A DNA stretch of 10,203 nucleotides from Desulfobacterales bacterium (GTDB lineage Bacteria; Desulfobacterota; DSM-4660; Desulfatiglandales; B25-G16), in contig JABXJY010000076.1 in NCBI GenBank assembly GCA_013375385.1, forward strand, positions 1 through 10,203. Direction: 5' to 3'. The notes beneath the pieces are model-generated. The model saw only the letters and a program-made list of their open reading frames with translations, had not been told where the DNA came from and did not search any database. The position numbers and the translations under genes are program-made. Positions 1 through 5,189 of this stretch are shown here, piece after piece (positions within the stretch are counted from its first letter, which is position 1; each line of letters starts with the position of its first letter).

Positions 1-41
1 AACCCCTCCCCCTTGACGGGGGCGGGCAGGGTGGGGGGTGG
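1..41. repeat. G-rich hairpin repeat with G-quadruplex-type runs
   Basis: A C-rich arm (positions 4-12) faces a G-rich arm (18-26) across a short TTGAC loop. The G-rich strand continues as four closely spaced runs at 18-22, 24-26, 29-31 and 33-38, which meets the usual G3+N1-7 quadruplex rule. The C-rich/G-rich pattern resembles short intergenic repeats common in environmental proteobacterial genomes; that resemblance is from memory. The element is cut by the window start, so its full extent is unknown. Confidence 0.5.
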
Positions 42-270
42 TAGCTTGACTCTAAAAAATATGTGAAAATGATTGGGAAAAAAGATCCTGATGGCAGTCA
101 TACTTGAAATTTAAGGCCACAAAGGGTAAAAATCTAAGCCACGACGAAAAAAATAGACAAGCGGTGTGTGATCCGGATATTGTGGCTGGACGCAAAGAGG
201 TCATCTCTTGAAAGGGATGAGGGTTAGTTATGAGAAACTTGTACTGAACTCATAGACTCTGGAGAGCAGA
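42..270. other. AT-rich leader upstream of the DUF711 gene; no gene seen
   Basis: No convincing reading frame lies here. A TTGACT at 46-51 could be a -35 box, but no good -10 follows at normal spacing. A small 7-bp hairpin (201-207 with 214-220, one G-U pair) sits about 50 bases before the start codon. The only firm signal is the ribosome-binding site GGAG at 261-264, six bases before the ATG at 271. Confidence 0.4.
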
Positions 271-1407
271 ATGAAGATAAGAACAATAACGACAGGTTTC
301 AATCTTAGACTCCCACTAAAGGAGGAACAAATCAGAAGAATTGCTCATTTTACAAATAATGCCAGGAAGATATTTGAAAACAAAGGATATACGGTTCAAA
401 CGGTAAGGTTAGCGACACAACCTTGGGAAGAGTATTTCAAATCCAAGAACCAGATTGTCACATTAGTAAAGGAATTAGAAGATCTCACCCATAAATACAA
501 TGTTGAGTATTTTAATATTGGCACAACGATTAATCCAAAACACATACCAGTCATATATGATACTCTAGGGAGCACATCTAACGGATTTTGTACTGTTTTG
601 ATTTCTGATGACAAACAGATAAACTATGAAGCAGCCAGACAGACAGCCAAGTTAATGAGGAAGTTGTCAAGAATTAGTGAAGATGGATTTGCCAACCTAA
701 GGTTTGCTGCTCTATTTAACACAAAACCCGGCAGCCCATTTTATCCAGCAGCCTACCATAAAGGACCAACTTCTTTTGCAATTGGAACAGAAAACAGTGA
801 TTTGGTGCGCAAGGCCTTTTCCAAAGCTAAGCATATTGAAAGGGCAGGGCTCCATCTCAAAAGGATCTTGACTGACGAATATAAAAGAATAGAGAGGATA
901 GCAATACAGATCAGCAAGAAAGAAACAGTGAGATACGGTGGAATTGACGTTTCGATTGCAACGTCTGTAAACCCAGATGAAAGCATCGCCTATGCCTTTG
1001 AAAGGCTGGGACTGGGCAAGTTTGGAGAGGTTGGAACGCTAGCTGTTGCAGGGACAATAACGGAAACCGTTAGGAATCTAGACATTAAGAAATGTGGTTA
1101 TTCCGGTTTAATGTTGCCCGTTCTTGAAGACTACGGACTGGCCATGAGGAACATTGATGGAATGTATAATCTGGCAAATCTGTTACTCTATTCATCAGTT
1201 TGTGGAACTGGATTAGATACGATCCCACTGCCGGGGGATGTTTCTGAGAAGAAACTATATGCCCTTCTCTTAGATATTGCATCTCTTTCCATTAGGTTAA
1301 ATAAACCGCTTTCAGCAAGATTGATGCCCGTTCCAAATAAGAAAGTCGGAGAAATGACTGAGTATGATTTTGAATATTTTGTCAATAGTAGAATTATGAA
1401 GATTTAA
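271..1407 (+). CDS. DUF711 family protein
   Basis: This 378-residue protein is recognised as DUF711 (UPF0210). The most diagnostic stretch is the C-terminal half: GGIDVSIATSVNPDESIAYA around residues 224-243, then GKFGEVGTLAVAGTIT, CGYSGLMLPVLEDYGLA, SSVCGTGLDTIPLPGD and KPLSARLMPVPNKKVGEMTEYDFEYF close to the end. An earlier family-like stretch, GSPFYPAAYHKGPTSFAIGTEN, lies near residues 154-175. The family is soluble with a pyruvate-formate-lyase-like fold, and its biochemical role is not established, so none is claimed. It is somewhat shorter than the usual 400-450 residues. In other genomes it often sits next to an ACT-domain gene; none is present here. The start is supported by GGAG six bases upstream. 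Codon use is AT-rich compared with the DapA and Fe-S genes downstream (421-480 has 21 G/C in 60). Confidence 0.9.
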   Translation: MKIRTITTGFNLRLPLKEEQIRRIAHFTNNARKIFENKGYTVQTVRLATQPWEEYFKSKNQIVTLVKELEDLTHKYNVEYFNIGTTINPKHIPVIYDTLGSTSNGFCTVLISDDKQINYEAARQTAKLMRKLSRISEDGFANLRFAALFNTKPGSPFYPAAYHKGPTSFAIGTENSDLVRKAFSKAKHIERAGLHLKRILTDEYKRIERIAIQISKKETVRYGGIDVSIATSVNPDESIAYAFERLGLGKFGEVGTLAVAGTITETVRNLDIKKCGYSGLMLPVLEDYGLAMRNIDGMYNLANLLLYSSVCGTGLDTIPLPGDVSEKKLYALLLDIASLSIRLNKPLSARLMPVPNKKVGEMTEYDFEYFVNSRIMKI

Positions 1408-1412
1408 AGCCT

Positions 1413-1426
1413 AGGCCGCTGGGCCT
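1413..1426 (+). other. short hairpin after the DUF711 gene
   Basis: AGGCC (1413-1417) pairs with GGCCT (1422-1426) around a GCTG loop, six bases after the DUF711 stop codon. No T-run follows, so it is not a convincing intrinsic terminator. The rest of the gap to 1549 holds only a 21-codon frame from 1465 with no ribosome-binding site, which is discussed as a finding. Confidence 0.25.
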
Positions 1427-1549
1427 CTCGTGCACATTAGGCGTGGAATTCTAAAAGCAAATACATGACAGAGGGGCATCAAGGAGAGGCTGAGCTCAAG
1501 ATTTACAAACAGTACCCGGAACACGCTTAGAAGGGAGGGAGAAAACAAC

Positions 1550-2251
1550 ATGACTAAACACATTGGAATTGTTGCGTGTAGCGCAGAAGGGGCAGCCCTT
1601 TGCTATCGAACGGTCTGCATAGAAGGGGCTGATGTAATGGGCAGACACGGTCATCCTGAGGTCACGATGCACACCTTTCCCCTTAGCGAATACATGCGAT
1701 ACATCGAAGCAGGAGACTGGGAAGAGGTAGCTCGCTTAATGGTATCTTCAGTAGCCAAGGTAGCAAAGGTGGGAGCAGATTTTGCCATATGCCCCGACAA
1801 CACCATCCATCAGGCATTTGACCTTGTGGTTAAGGATTCGCCAATTCCGTGGCTCCATATTGCTGAGGAGGTTGCTGCTGAGGCAAAACGTCAAAACCAT
1901 AAGTATCTTGGGGTCCTGGGCACACGCTTTTTGATGGAGGGGCCAGTTTATCCTGCCAAGCTTGCTGCCGCGGGTATTGAGTACAGGATTCCTGAGGCAG
2001 AGGACCGGGAGCGCATTAATGAGATCATTTTGAATGAACTGGTTTATGGCAGTTTTACCTCGGAGGCACGCGCGTATTTTAAGGAGGTAATTACTGGATT
2101 AAAGGGCCACGGCTGTGATGCCGTTGTTCTTGGCTGTACCGAGATACCGCTGCTGGTGACTCAAGAAGATTCGCCCCTACCAGTATTGGATTCTACAAGG
2201 CTCCTGGCAAAGGCCGCCCTGAAAGAGGCAACTGGACCAGCATCTCAATAA
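1550..2251 (+). CDS. aspartate/glutamate racemase superfamily protein
   Basis: This 233-residue protein matches the Asp/Glu/hydantoin racemase superfamily, a tandem pair of Rossmann-like domains with a catalytic residue from each half. The N-terminus reads HIGIVACSAEGAALCYR. The first active-site motif is CPDNTIHQAFD (residues 81-91) and the second is GCTEIPLL (195-202, Cys196). The residue directly before NT, where racemases usually carry the first catalytic Cys, is Asp83, while Cys81 is two places earlier. Enzymes such as E. coli YgeA also lack one of the two cysteines and still racemise or epimerise, so the substrate cannot be assigned. The start has a strong ribosome-binding site (AAGGGAGGGAG) about 9 bases upstream. 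It ends 32 bases before the promoter of the lysine-riboswitch cassette, so it is transcribed separately from the DapA-like gene. Confidence 0.88.
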   Translation: MTKHIGIVACSAEGAALCYRTVCIEGADVMGRHGHPEVTMHTFPLSEYMRYIEAGDWEEVARLMVSSVAKVAKVGADFAICPDNTIHQAFDLVVKDSPIPWLHIAEEVAAEAKRQNHKYLGVLGTRFLMEGPVYPAKLAAAGIEYRIPEAEDRERINEIILNELVYGSFTSEARAYFKEVITGLKGHGCDAVVLGCTEIPLLVTQEDSPLPVLDSTRLLAKAALKEATGPASQ

Positions 2252-2283
2252 GGGTGTATGGTGTGGGACAGTGAATTTTTTTC

Positions 2284-2312
2284 TTGACACTTTTCATTTC
2301 ATCCTTTAGGGT
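2284..2312 (+). promoter_or_regulatory. sigma-70-type promoter of the lysine riboswitch leader
   Basis: A perfect -35 box TTGACA (2284-2289) is followed after exactly 17 bases by TAGGGT (2307-2312), which keeps the conserved T, A and final T of a -10 box. Transcription would begin near 2318-2320, exactly where the P1 helix of the riboswitch starts at 2320. This independent agreement strengthens both calls. Confidence 0.7.
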
Positions 2313-2319
2313 TAATCCA

Positions 2320-2501
2320 AGCCAGAGTTGAGGCGCGGTGCTCATAAGTAGCCGCATGACAGGGGACAGGCCCCGTATCTGGATCTTGCGGCGAAAGGGT
2401 GCGCCGCCGAAGTCTGCTTTTGGCCTGTTACAAAGGCGGGCTGGGTCTGCGGAGAAGATTCGCAGGACTGTCACGGTTTTCCGTGGAGCGCTCTCTCGGC
2501 T
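2320..2501 (+). promoter_or_regulatory. lysine riboswitch (L box) in the dapA-like leader
   Basis: This untranslated leader matches the conserved core of the L box. P1 pairs AGCCAGAG (2320-2327) with CTCT-c-GGCT (2493-2501, one bulged C). Next come GAGGCGCG (2329-2336) and AAGTA (2346-2350), as in E. coli lysC. The conserved GCGAAAGGGTGCG...CGCCGAAG block spans 2390-2412. P4 closes with GCTGGG (2440-2445). A CTGCG/CGCAG helix (2447-2451 with 2461-2465) is followed by CTGTCACGG-TTTT-CCGTGGAGC (2468-2488), matching the invariant CTGTCA...TGGAGC pair of the family. Expression platform: CGCTC (2489-2493) and GCTG (2499-2502) can pair with GAGCG (2514-2518) and CAGC (2508-2511) to form an antiterminator that excludes both P1 and the terminator. 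Lysine binding should stabilise P1, allow the terminator and switch the gene off. Confidence 0.93.
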
Positions 2502-2506
2502 GGGTT

Positions 2507-2538
2507 GCAGCTGGAGCGTGCTCTGGCTGCTTTTTTTT
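2507..2538 (+). terminator. riboswitch-controlled intrinsic terminator
   Basis: GCAGCTGGAG (2507-2516) pairs with CTCTGGCTGC (2521-2530) in a continuous 10-bp stem that includes two G-U pairs, with a CGTG tetraloop, directly followed by eight T (2531-2538). It sits between the riboswitch aptamer and the ribosome-binding site of the DapA-like gene. This is where a transcriptional attenuator must lie to control that gene. Its 5' arm overlaps the proposed antiterminator. Confidence 0.92.
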
Positions 2539-2574
2539 CGGGAAAGGGTTAACCTAAAACAAGGAGGTGCTACA

Positions 2575-3621
2575 ATGTTTAACAGGTGTTACACGGCCCT
2601 GGTCACACCCTTTAAGGACCATGATGTCGATTTCGAGGCTCTGGAAAAGCTGGTAGAGTTTCAGATCGCAGGTGGTGTGAGCGGAATACTCGCCGTGGGT
2701 ACGACAGGTGAGAGTCCAACTCTGACCTGGGAAGAACACAACGAAGTAATCCGGGTAGTGGCGGAAAAGTGCAAGGGAAGATCTCAGTCCATTGCAGGGA
2801 CGGGAAGTAACAATACCCGGGAAACCATGGAAAGCACGGGGCATGCAGTCCATGTGGGAGCCGACGCAGCGCTGTTGGTAGATCCTTATTACAATGGACC
2901 TAGCTCCCTTGAGATCCGCAGGGAATACGTGGCCCCTGTGGCAAAAAAGTTTCCCCAGATTCAAATCATCCCCTATGTGATCCCGGGACGCACGGGCGCA
3001 CAGCTTTTCCCCGAAGACCTTGCCATACTCCATAAGGAATTTCCCAATATGAGCACGGTTAAGGAGGCCACAGGAGACATCGAAAACATGAGACGCACCA
3101 GAGAGTGCTGCGGAGAGGACTTTGTGATCCTGTCTGGCGATGATGACATGACCTTTACCATGATGACCGATCCGGTCATCAAGGCGAGCGGAGTTATCTC
3201 GGTGAGTTCCAACATAGCTCCACAGGCCGCTCAGGATATGACCACACTCCTCAATAGAGGGGAGCAGGCTGAAGCAGAGAAACTCATGGTCGCCTTGAAG
3301 CCCCTTTTCGGGATTGTGACTGTAAAAACCCAGGAGGACACGCCTCATGGGACGGTGACCTGTCGTGCAAGAAACCCCCTCGCCACAAAGACCTTGATGG
3401 CGATCCTCGGGATGCCTGTTGGGCCATGTCGCCAGCCCCTCGGCAAGATGACCAAAAAGGGGATTGAGGTGGTATTGGATGCAGCACGCACGGTATGGAG
3501 GAATAACCCGGAGATCCTCAAACCTGTGGCCGATTTCTTTGGCGTCGATATCGAGGCCAGGCTCAATGACGAGTCAATCCTGGCAGGGCTGACATATGAT
3601 CGATACCTTGGACCGAGCTGA
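2575..3621 (+). CDS. dapA: DapA-family protein, probable 4-hydroxy-tetrahydrodipicolinate synthase
   Basis: From ATG 2575 this is a 348-residue TIM-barrel class I aldolase of the DapA/NAL family. DapA condenses pyruvate with aspartate semialdehyde, the first committed step to diaminopimelate and lysine. Expected residues are present: GTTGES (42-47, Thr43/Thr44), DPYYN (103-107), YVIPGRTG (134-141, Tyr134 and Arg139) and the Schiff-base lysine Lys163 in VKEATGD. A lysine riboswitch in the leader strongly favours a genuine lysine-pathway role over sialate or keto-acid aldolases. The start is fixed by AAGGAGG eight bases upstream and by the riboswitch. The frame stays open back to GTG 2338, but that stretch is the riboswitch and terminator, not protein. 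The protein is about 50 residues longer than the usual 290-300, with the excess at the C-terminus (about residue 295 onward). Confidence 0.88.
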   Translation: MFNRCYTALVTPFKDHDVDFEALEKLVEFQIAGGVSGILAVGTTGESPTLTWEEHNEVIRVVAEKCKGRSQSIAGTGSNNTRETMESTGHAVHVGADAALLVDPYYNGPSSLEIRREYVAPVAKKFPQIQIIPYVIPGRTGAQLFPEDLAILHKEFPNMSTVKEATGDIENMRRTRECCGEDFVILSGDDDMTFTMMTDPVIKASGVISVSSNIAPQAAQDMTTLLNRGEQAEAEKLMVALKPLFGIVTVKTQEDTPHGTVTCRARNPLATKTLMAILGMPVGPCRQPLGKMTKKGIEVVLDAARTVWRNNPEILKPVADFFGVDIEARLNDESILAGLTYDRYLGPS

Positions 3622-3646
3622 ATAGTCATTTCTCGCCCGCTCTCCG

Positions 3647-3661
3647 CCCCGCAAGGCGGGG
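3647..3661. other. GC-rich hairpin downstream of the dapA-like gene
   Basis: CCCCGC (3647-3652) pairs with GCGGGG (3656-3661) around an AAG loop, 25 bases after the stop codon. No T-run follows on either strand. It could help end or protect the dapA-like transcript, but it is not a clear intrinsic terminator. Confidence 0.35.
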
Positions 3662-3702
3662 GGGATCGCTCGAGTCCACAGAGGTCTCAGAGACGAACTA
3701 TA

Positions 3703-3881
3703 TCACCGTCGGACGACCTTTGGCCTAAGGCCTTGGTCTTGCAGCTCTTTAGTGAGTCTCACAGCCTCTTTCTCTGTCCCAAAGGCCCCGATCAGAAGCC
3801 TTCACTTTGGCACTATATCCTGAAATCGAGCCGCAATGCAATATTTAGATTGAGATTCGCAGGGGTGGTGCCAATTTTCGC
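3703..3881 (-). pseudogene. decayed SPOR-domain C-terminal remnant
   Basis: Read on the - strand, this stretch gives parts of a SPOR (peptidoglycan-binding) domain broken across three frames. The last piece, 3801-3703, reads RLLIGAFGTEKEAVRLTK then ELQDQGLRPKVVRR and a TGA stop. This fits the second half of SPOR domains (V.IG.F.t...A..l...L...G..p.V). Immediately upstream, in a second frame, 3820-3800 gives GYSAKVK. In a third frame, 3881-3822 gives AKIGTTPANLNLNIALRLDF, which fits the first half (..IG.f.t.AN...lA.RL...GY.a.V). A TGA at 3804-3802 and frame changes at about 3821 and 3801 show that it is not functional. No N-terminal part or start codon is visible. The family assignment is by pattern only. 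Confidence 0.5.
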
Positions 3882-3909
3882 TCTGAGGCAATGGGGTTTC
3901 CTTTTTTCC

Positions 3910-3938
3910 TTGACATCACAGCTTTTGAACGTTACCAA
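3910..3938 (+). promoter_or_regulatory. possible promoter for the QueG-like gene
   Basis: A perfect TTGACA (3910-3915) follows a T-rich tract, with TACCAA (3933-3938) after 17 bases as a weak -10 (three of six matches). It would give a leader of about 115 bases containing the strong hairpin at 3968-4004 and the inverted repeat TGCAA/TTGCA at 4011-4026. The overlap with the edge of gene-remnant DNA lowers confidence. Confidence 0.3.
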
Positions 3939-3967
3939 TTTCTTGGCCAAAACCGGAACTGCTCAGG

Positions 3968-4004
3968 TAGCCACCACCGTCCCGACCCTGAACGGGGGTG
4001 GCTG
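3968..4004. repeat. long imperfect hairpin upstream of the QueG-like gene
   Basis: GCCACC-a-CCGT (3970-3980) pairs with ACGG-g-GGTGGC (3992-4002) with a single A/G mismatch and an 11-base loop, and can extend by one A-T and one G-U pair at the base. No T-run follows, so it is not a standard terminator. It could be a repeat unit, an mRNA 5' structure or the end of the SPOR-remnant region. Confidence 0.45.
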
Positions 4005-4058
4005 AATAGTTGCAAAAAAAGTTGCATACAAGATATTTAAAGGTCTATTGGAGGTATT

Positions 4059-4832
4059 ATGGACAAGGAACAAATGAGACAATTCGGCTATGAGTTGGGG
4101 GCGGACACGGTGGGGTTTGCTGCGATCGAGGACTACCAGTCGAAGAAATCGCCGGACCCCAGAACAATCCTGCCTGATCTGAAATCGATCGTTGTTTTGG
4201 GATACAGAGAGCTCAACGGGGGTGTTGAGAGTGAGAACACTCGGGTAAGTATGGCCTCTCGAATGGGAGGGATGGAACTCTCTATGAAGAACAACTACCT
4301 CATGGCAAGGTATATAGAGGATCACAATAAGGTTAAAACGGCCCCTGTTCTGTTTTCCTACCCCCTGGATATGGGGCCCGAGGTAATGGGACTTGTTGGG
4401 GATGTTTCTTTGAGACATGCGGCTGTGGCTGCGGGCCTTGGCGTATTTGGCCGGCATAACCTGGTGATTCACCCACGTTTTGGAACCAGGATTATCTTCA
4501 CGGCTATTCTTACAGAATTACCACTGAGCTCTGATTTCCCTGTCCAGGAGGAGCTCTGTACCCAATGCGACCTCTGCGTTGAGGCCTGTCCGGGCCAGGC
4601 CCTGGATGAAGAGGGCAAGACAGACATGCTCAAATGCCTTAAGGTGTCTCAGCCCTATGGCATCGGGAGCACCATACGGTATTTGCGGCAATTCATTGGG
4701 ACCTCACCTGAAGAGCAGAAGGCCCTTCTTAAGGATCCCATCCTGTTGAGCCTTTACCAGGCCCAATTCATTGGATTTCAGTACACCTGCTTCAAATGCA
4801 TGGCCGTGTGTCCGGCGTGCATTGAGGTGTAG
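4059..4832 (+). CDS. QueG-like 4Fe-4S protein (epoxyqueuosine-reductase-related, short form)
   Basis: This 257-residue protein resembles the central and ferredoxin parts of COG1600 (QueG-related) proteins. Family-like stretches are ILPDLKSIVVLGYRE (37-51), SLRHAAVAAGLGVFGRHNLVIHPRFG (117-142) and a double-cluster domain: CTQCDLCVEACP (Cys167, 170, 173, 177), Cys193, and CFKCMAVCPAC (Cys244, 247, 251, 254). That is enough ligands for two [4Fe-4S] clusters. True QueG, which reduces epoxyqueuosine in tRNA using cobalamin, is usually longer than 300 residues, so this is more likely one of the short paralogues common in anaerobes, acting as an electron-transfer or reductase subunit on an unknown substrate. 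There is no signal peptide or membrane segment, so it should be cytoplasmic. The ribosome-binding site GGAGG (4050-4054) sits four bases before ATG 4059. It stands alone between two structured intergenic regions. Confidence 0.82.
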   Translation: MDKEQMRQFGYELGADTVGFAAIEDYQSKKSPDPRTILPDLKSIVVLGYRELNGGVESENTRVSMASRMGGMELSMKNNYLMARYIEDHNKVKTAPVLFSYPLDMGPEVMGLVGDVSLRHAAVAAGLGVFGRHNLVIHPRFGTRIIFTAILTELPLSSDFPVQEELCTQCDLCVEACPGQALDEEGKTDMLKCLKVSQPYGIGSTIRYLRQFIGTSPEEQKALLKDPILLSLYQAQFIGFQYTCFKCMAVCPACIEV

Positions 4833-4835
4833 ATA

Positions 4836-4857
4836 GCCACGAGCTTACGCCCGTGGC
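4836..4857. repeat. hairpin repeat element 1 of the 4833-5189 intergenic region
   Basis: GCCACGaGC (4836-4844) pairs with GCcCGTGGC (4849-4857) with one A/C mismatch and a TTAC loop, three bases after the stop codon of the QueG-like gene. The sequence strongly resembles the CCACGGGC...GCCCGTGG intergenic repeats seen in several environmental phyla (from memory). There is no T-run, so a repeat is the better call than a terminator. Confidence 0.5.
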
Positions 4858-4897
4858 ACTTGGAGGTAAAGCGCGGCCTTGAGGTCTTTTCTGAGTG

Positions 4898-4946
4898 ACT
4901 GGCCCTGTTGAATAGGGTTCCCTTCGGGAAATTCAACAGGGCTGGT
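4898..4946. repeat. 49-bp near-perfect palindrome, element 2
   Basis: GCCCTGTTGAAT (4902-4913) pairs perfectly with ATTCAACAGGGC (4931-4942). Four more base pairs including two G-U extend the base out to 4898 and 4946. Inside, after an unpaired AGGG, TTCCC (4918-4922) pairs with GGGAA (4926-4930) around a TTC loop. Total stem is about 21 bp. No T-run follows, so this looks like a REP/BIME-type element or a minimal mobile repeat rather than a terminator. Confidence 0.65.
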
Positions 4947-4950
4947 GAGA

Positions 4951-5064
4951 GGCCACCGTCCTTTTCACGACTTATCAGCGGGGGAAACCGCAGCCCCCGA
5001 CCTGTCGGGGGAATGCGGAGGGGGCAAAACTCCCCCGCAGATAAGTCGTAGAAAAGACCAGGCC
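4951..5064. repeat. branched long-palindrome element of about 114 bp, element 3
   Basis: The outer stem pairs CTTTTCACGACTTATC (4961-4976) with 5040-5056, 16 bp with one bulged A at 5050. After a single A/A mismatch the stem continues as GCGGGGG (4978-4984) with CCCCCGC (5032-5038). Inside, CCGC (4988-4991) pairs with GCGG (5015-5018) and encloses CCCCCGA (4994-5000) with TCGGGGG (5005-5011). GGGGG at 5020-5024 could compete for CCCCC at 5032-5036. GGCC (4951-4954) and GGCC (5061-5064) may extend the base. No protein frame here is convincing. The shape fits a MITE-like or palindromic repeat element, a structured RNA, or a hairpin substrate for a transposase or recombinase; I do not recognise it as a named family. 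Confidence 0.7.
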
Positions 5065-5126
5065 GGGAGCCTCGGAGCCGAAGAAAAGGCTTCAAGGACG
5101 CGTGATATACATTCGAAGGCATTCAT

Positions 5127-5146
5127 CCCCGGGCTCACTCCCGGGG
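5127..5146. repeat. GC-rich hairpin, element 4, upstream of the Fe-S gene
   Basis: CCCCGGG (5127-5133) pairs with CCCGGGG (5140-5146) around a CTCACT loop, 7 bp of perfect pairing, about 43 bases before ATG 5190. No T-run follows. It may be part of the neighbouring repeat cluster or a 5' structure in the mRNA of the Fe-S gene. Confidence 0.45.
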
Positions 5147-5189
5147 GGTCTGTGCCAATTCTTGATAAAGAGGAAAGGAGCAAGCCGTC

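Noticed and set aside
46..74. TTGACT as a promoter for the DUF711 gene
   Set aside because: No acceptable -10 at 16-18 bases, and it is about 200 bases from the gene.
2554..3348. 264-codon open frame on the - strand antisense to the dapA-like gene
   Set aside because: It lies wholly over a clearly conserved DapA-family gene, has no recognisable domain and has a histidine/cysteine-rich shadow composition.
3733..4005. 90-codon + strand frame between the dapA-like and QueG-like genes
   Set aside because: It has no ribosome-binding site or family pattern, and overlaps the SPOR remnant on the opposite strand and a hairpin.
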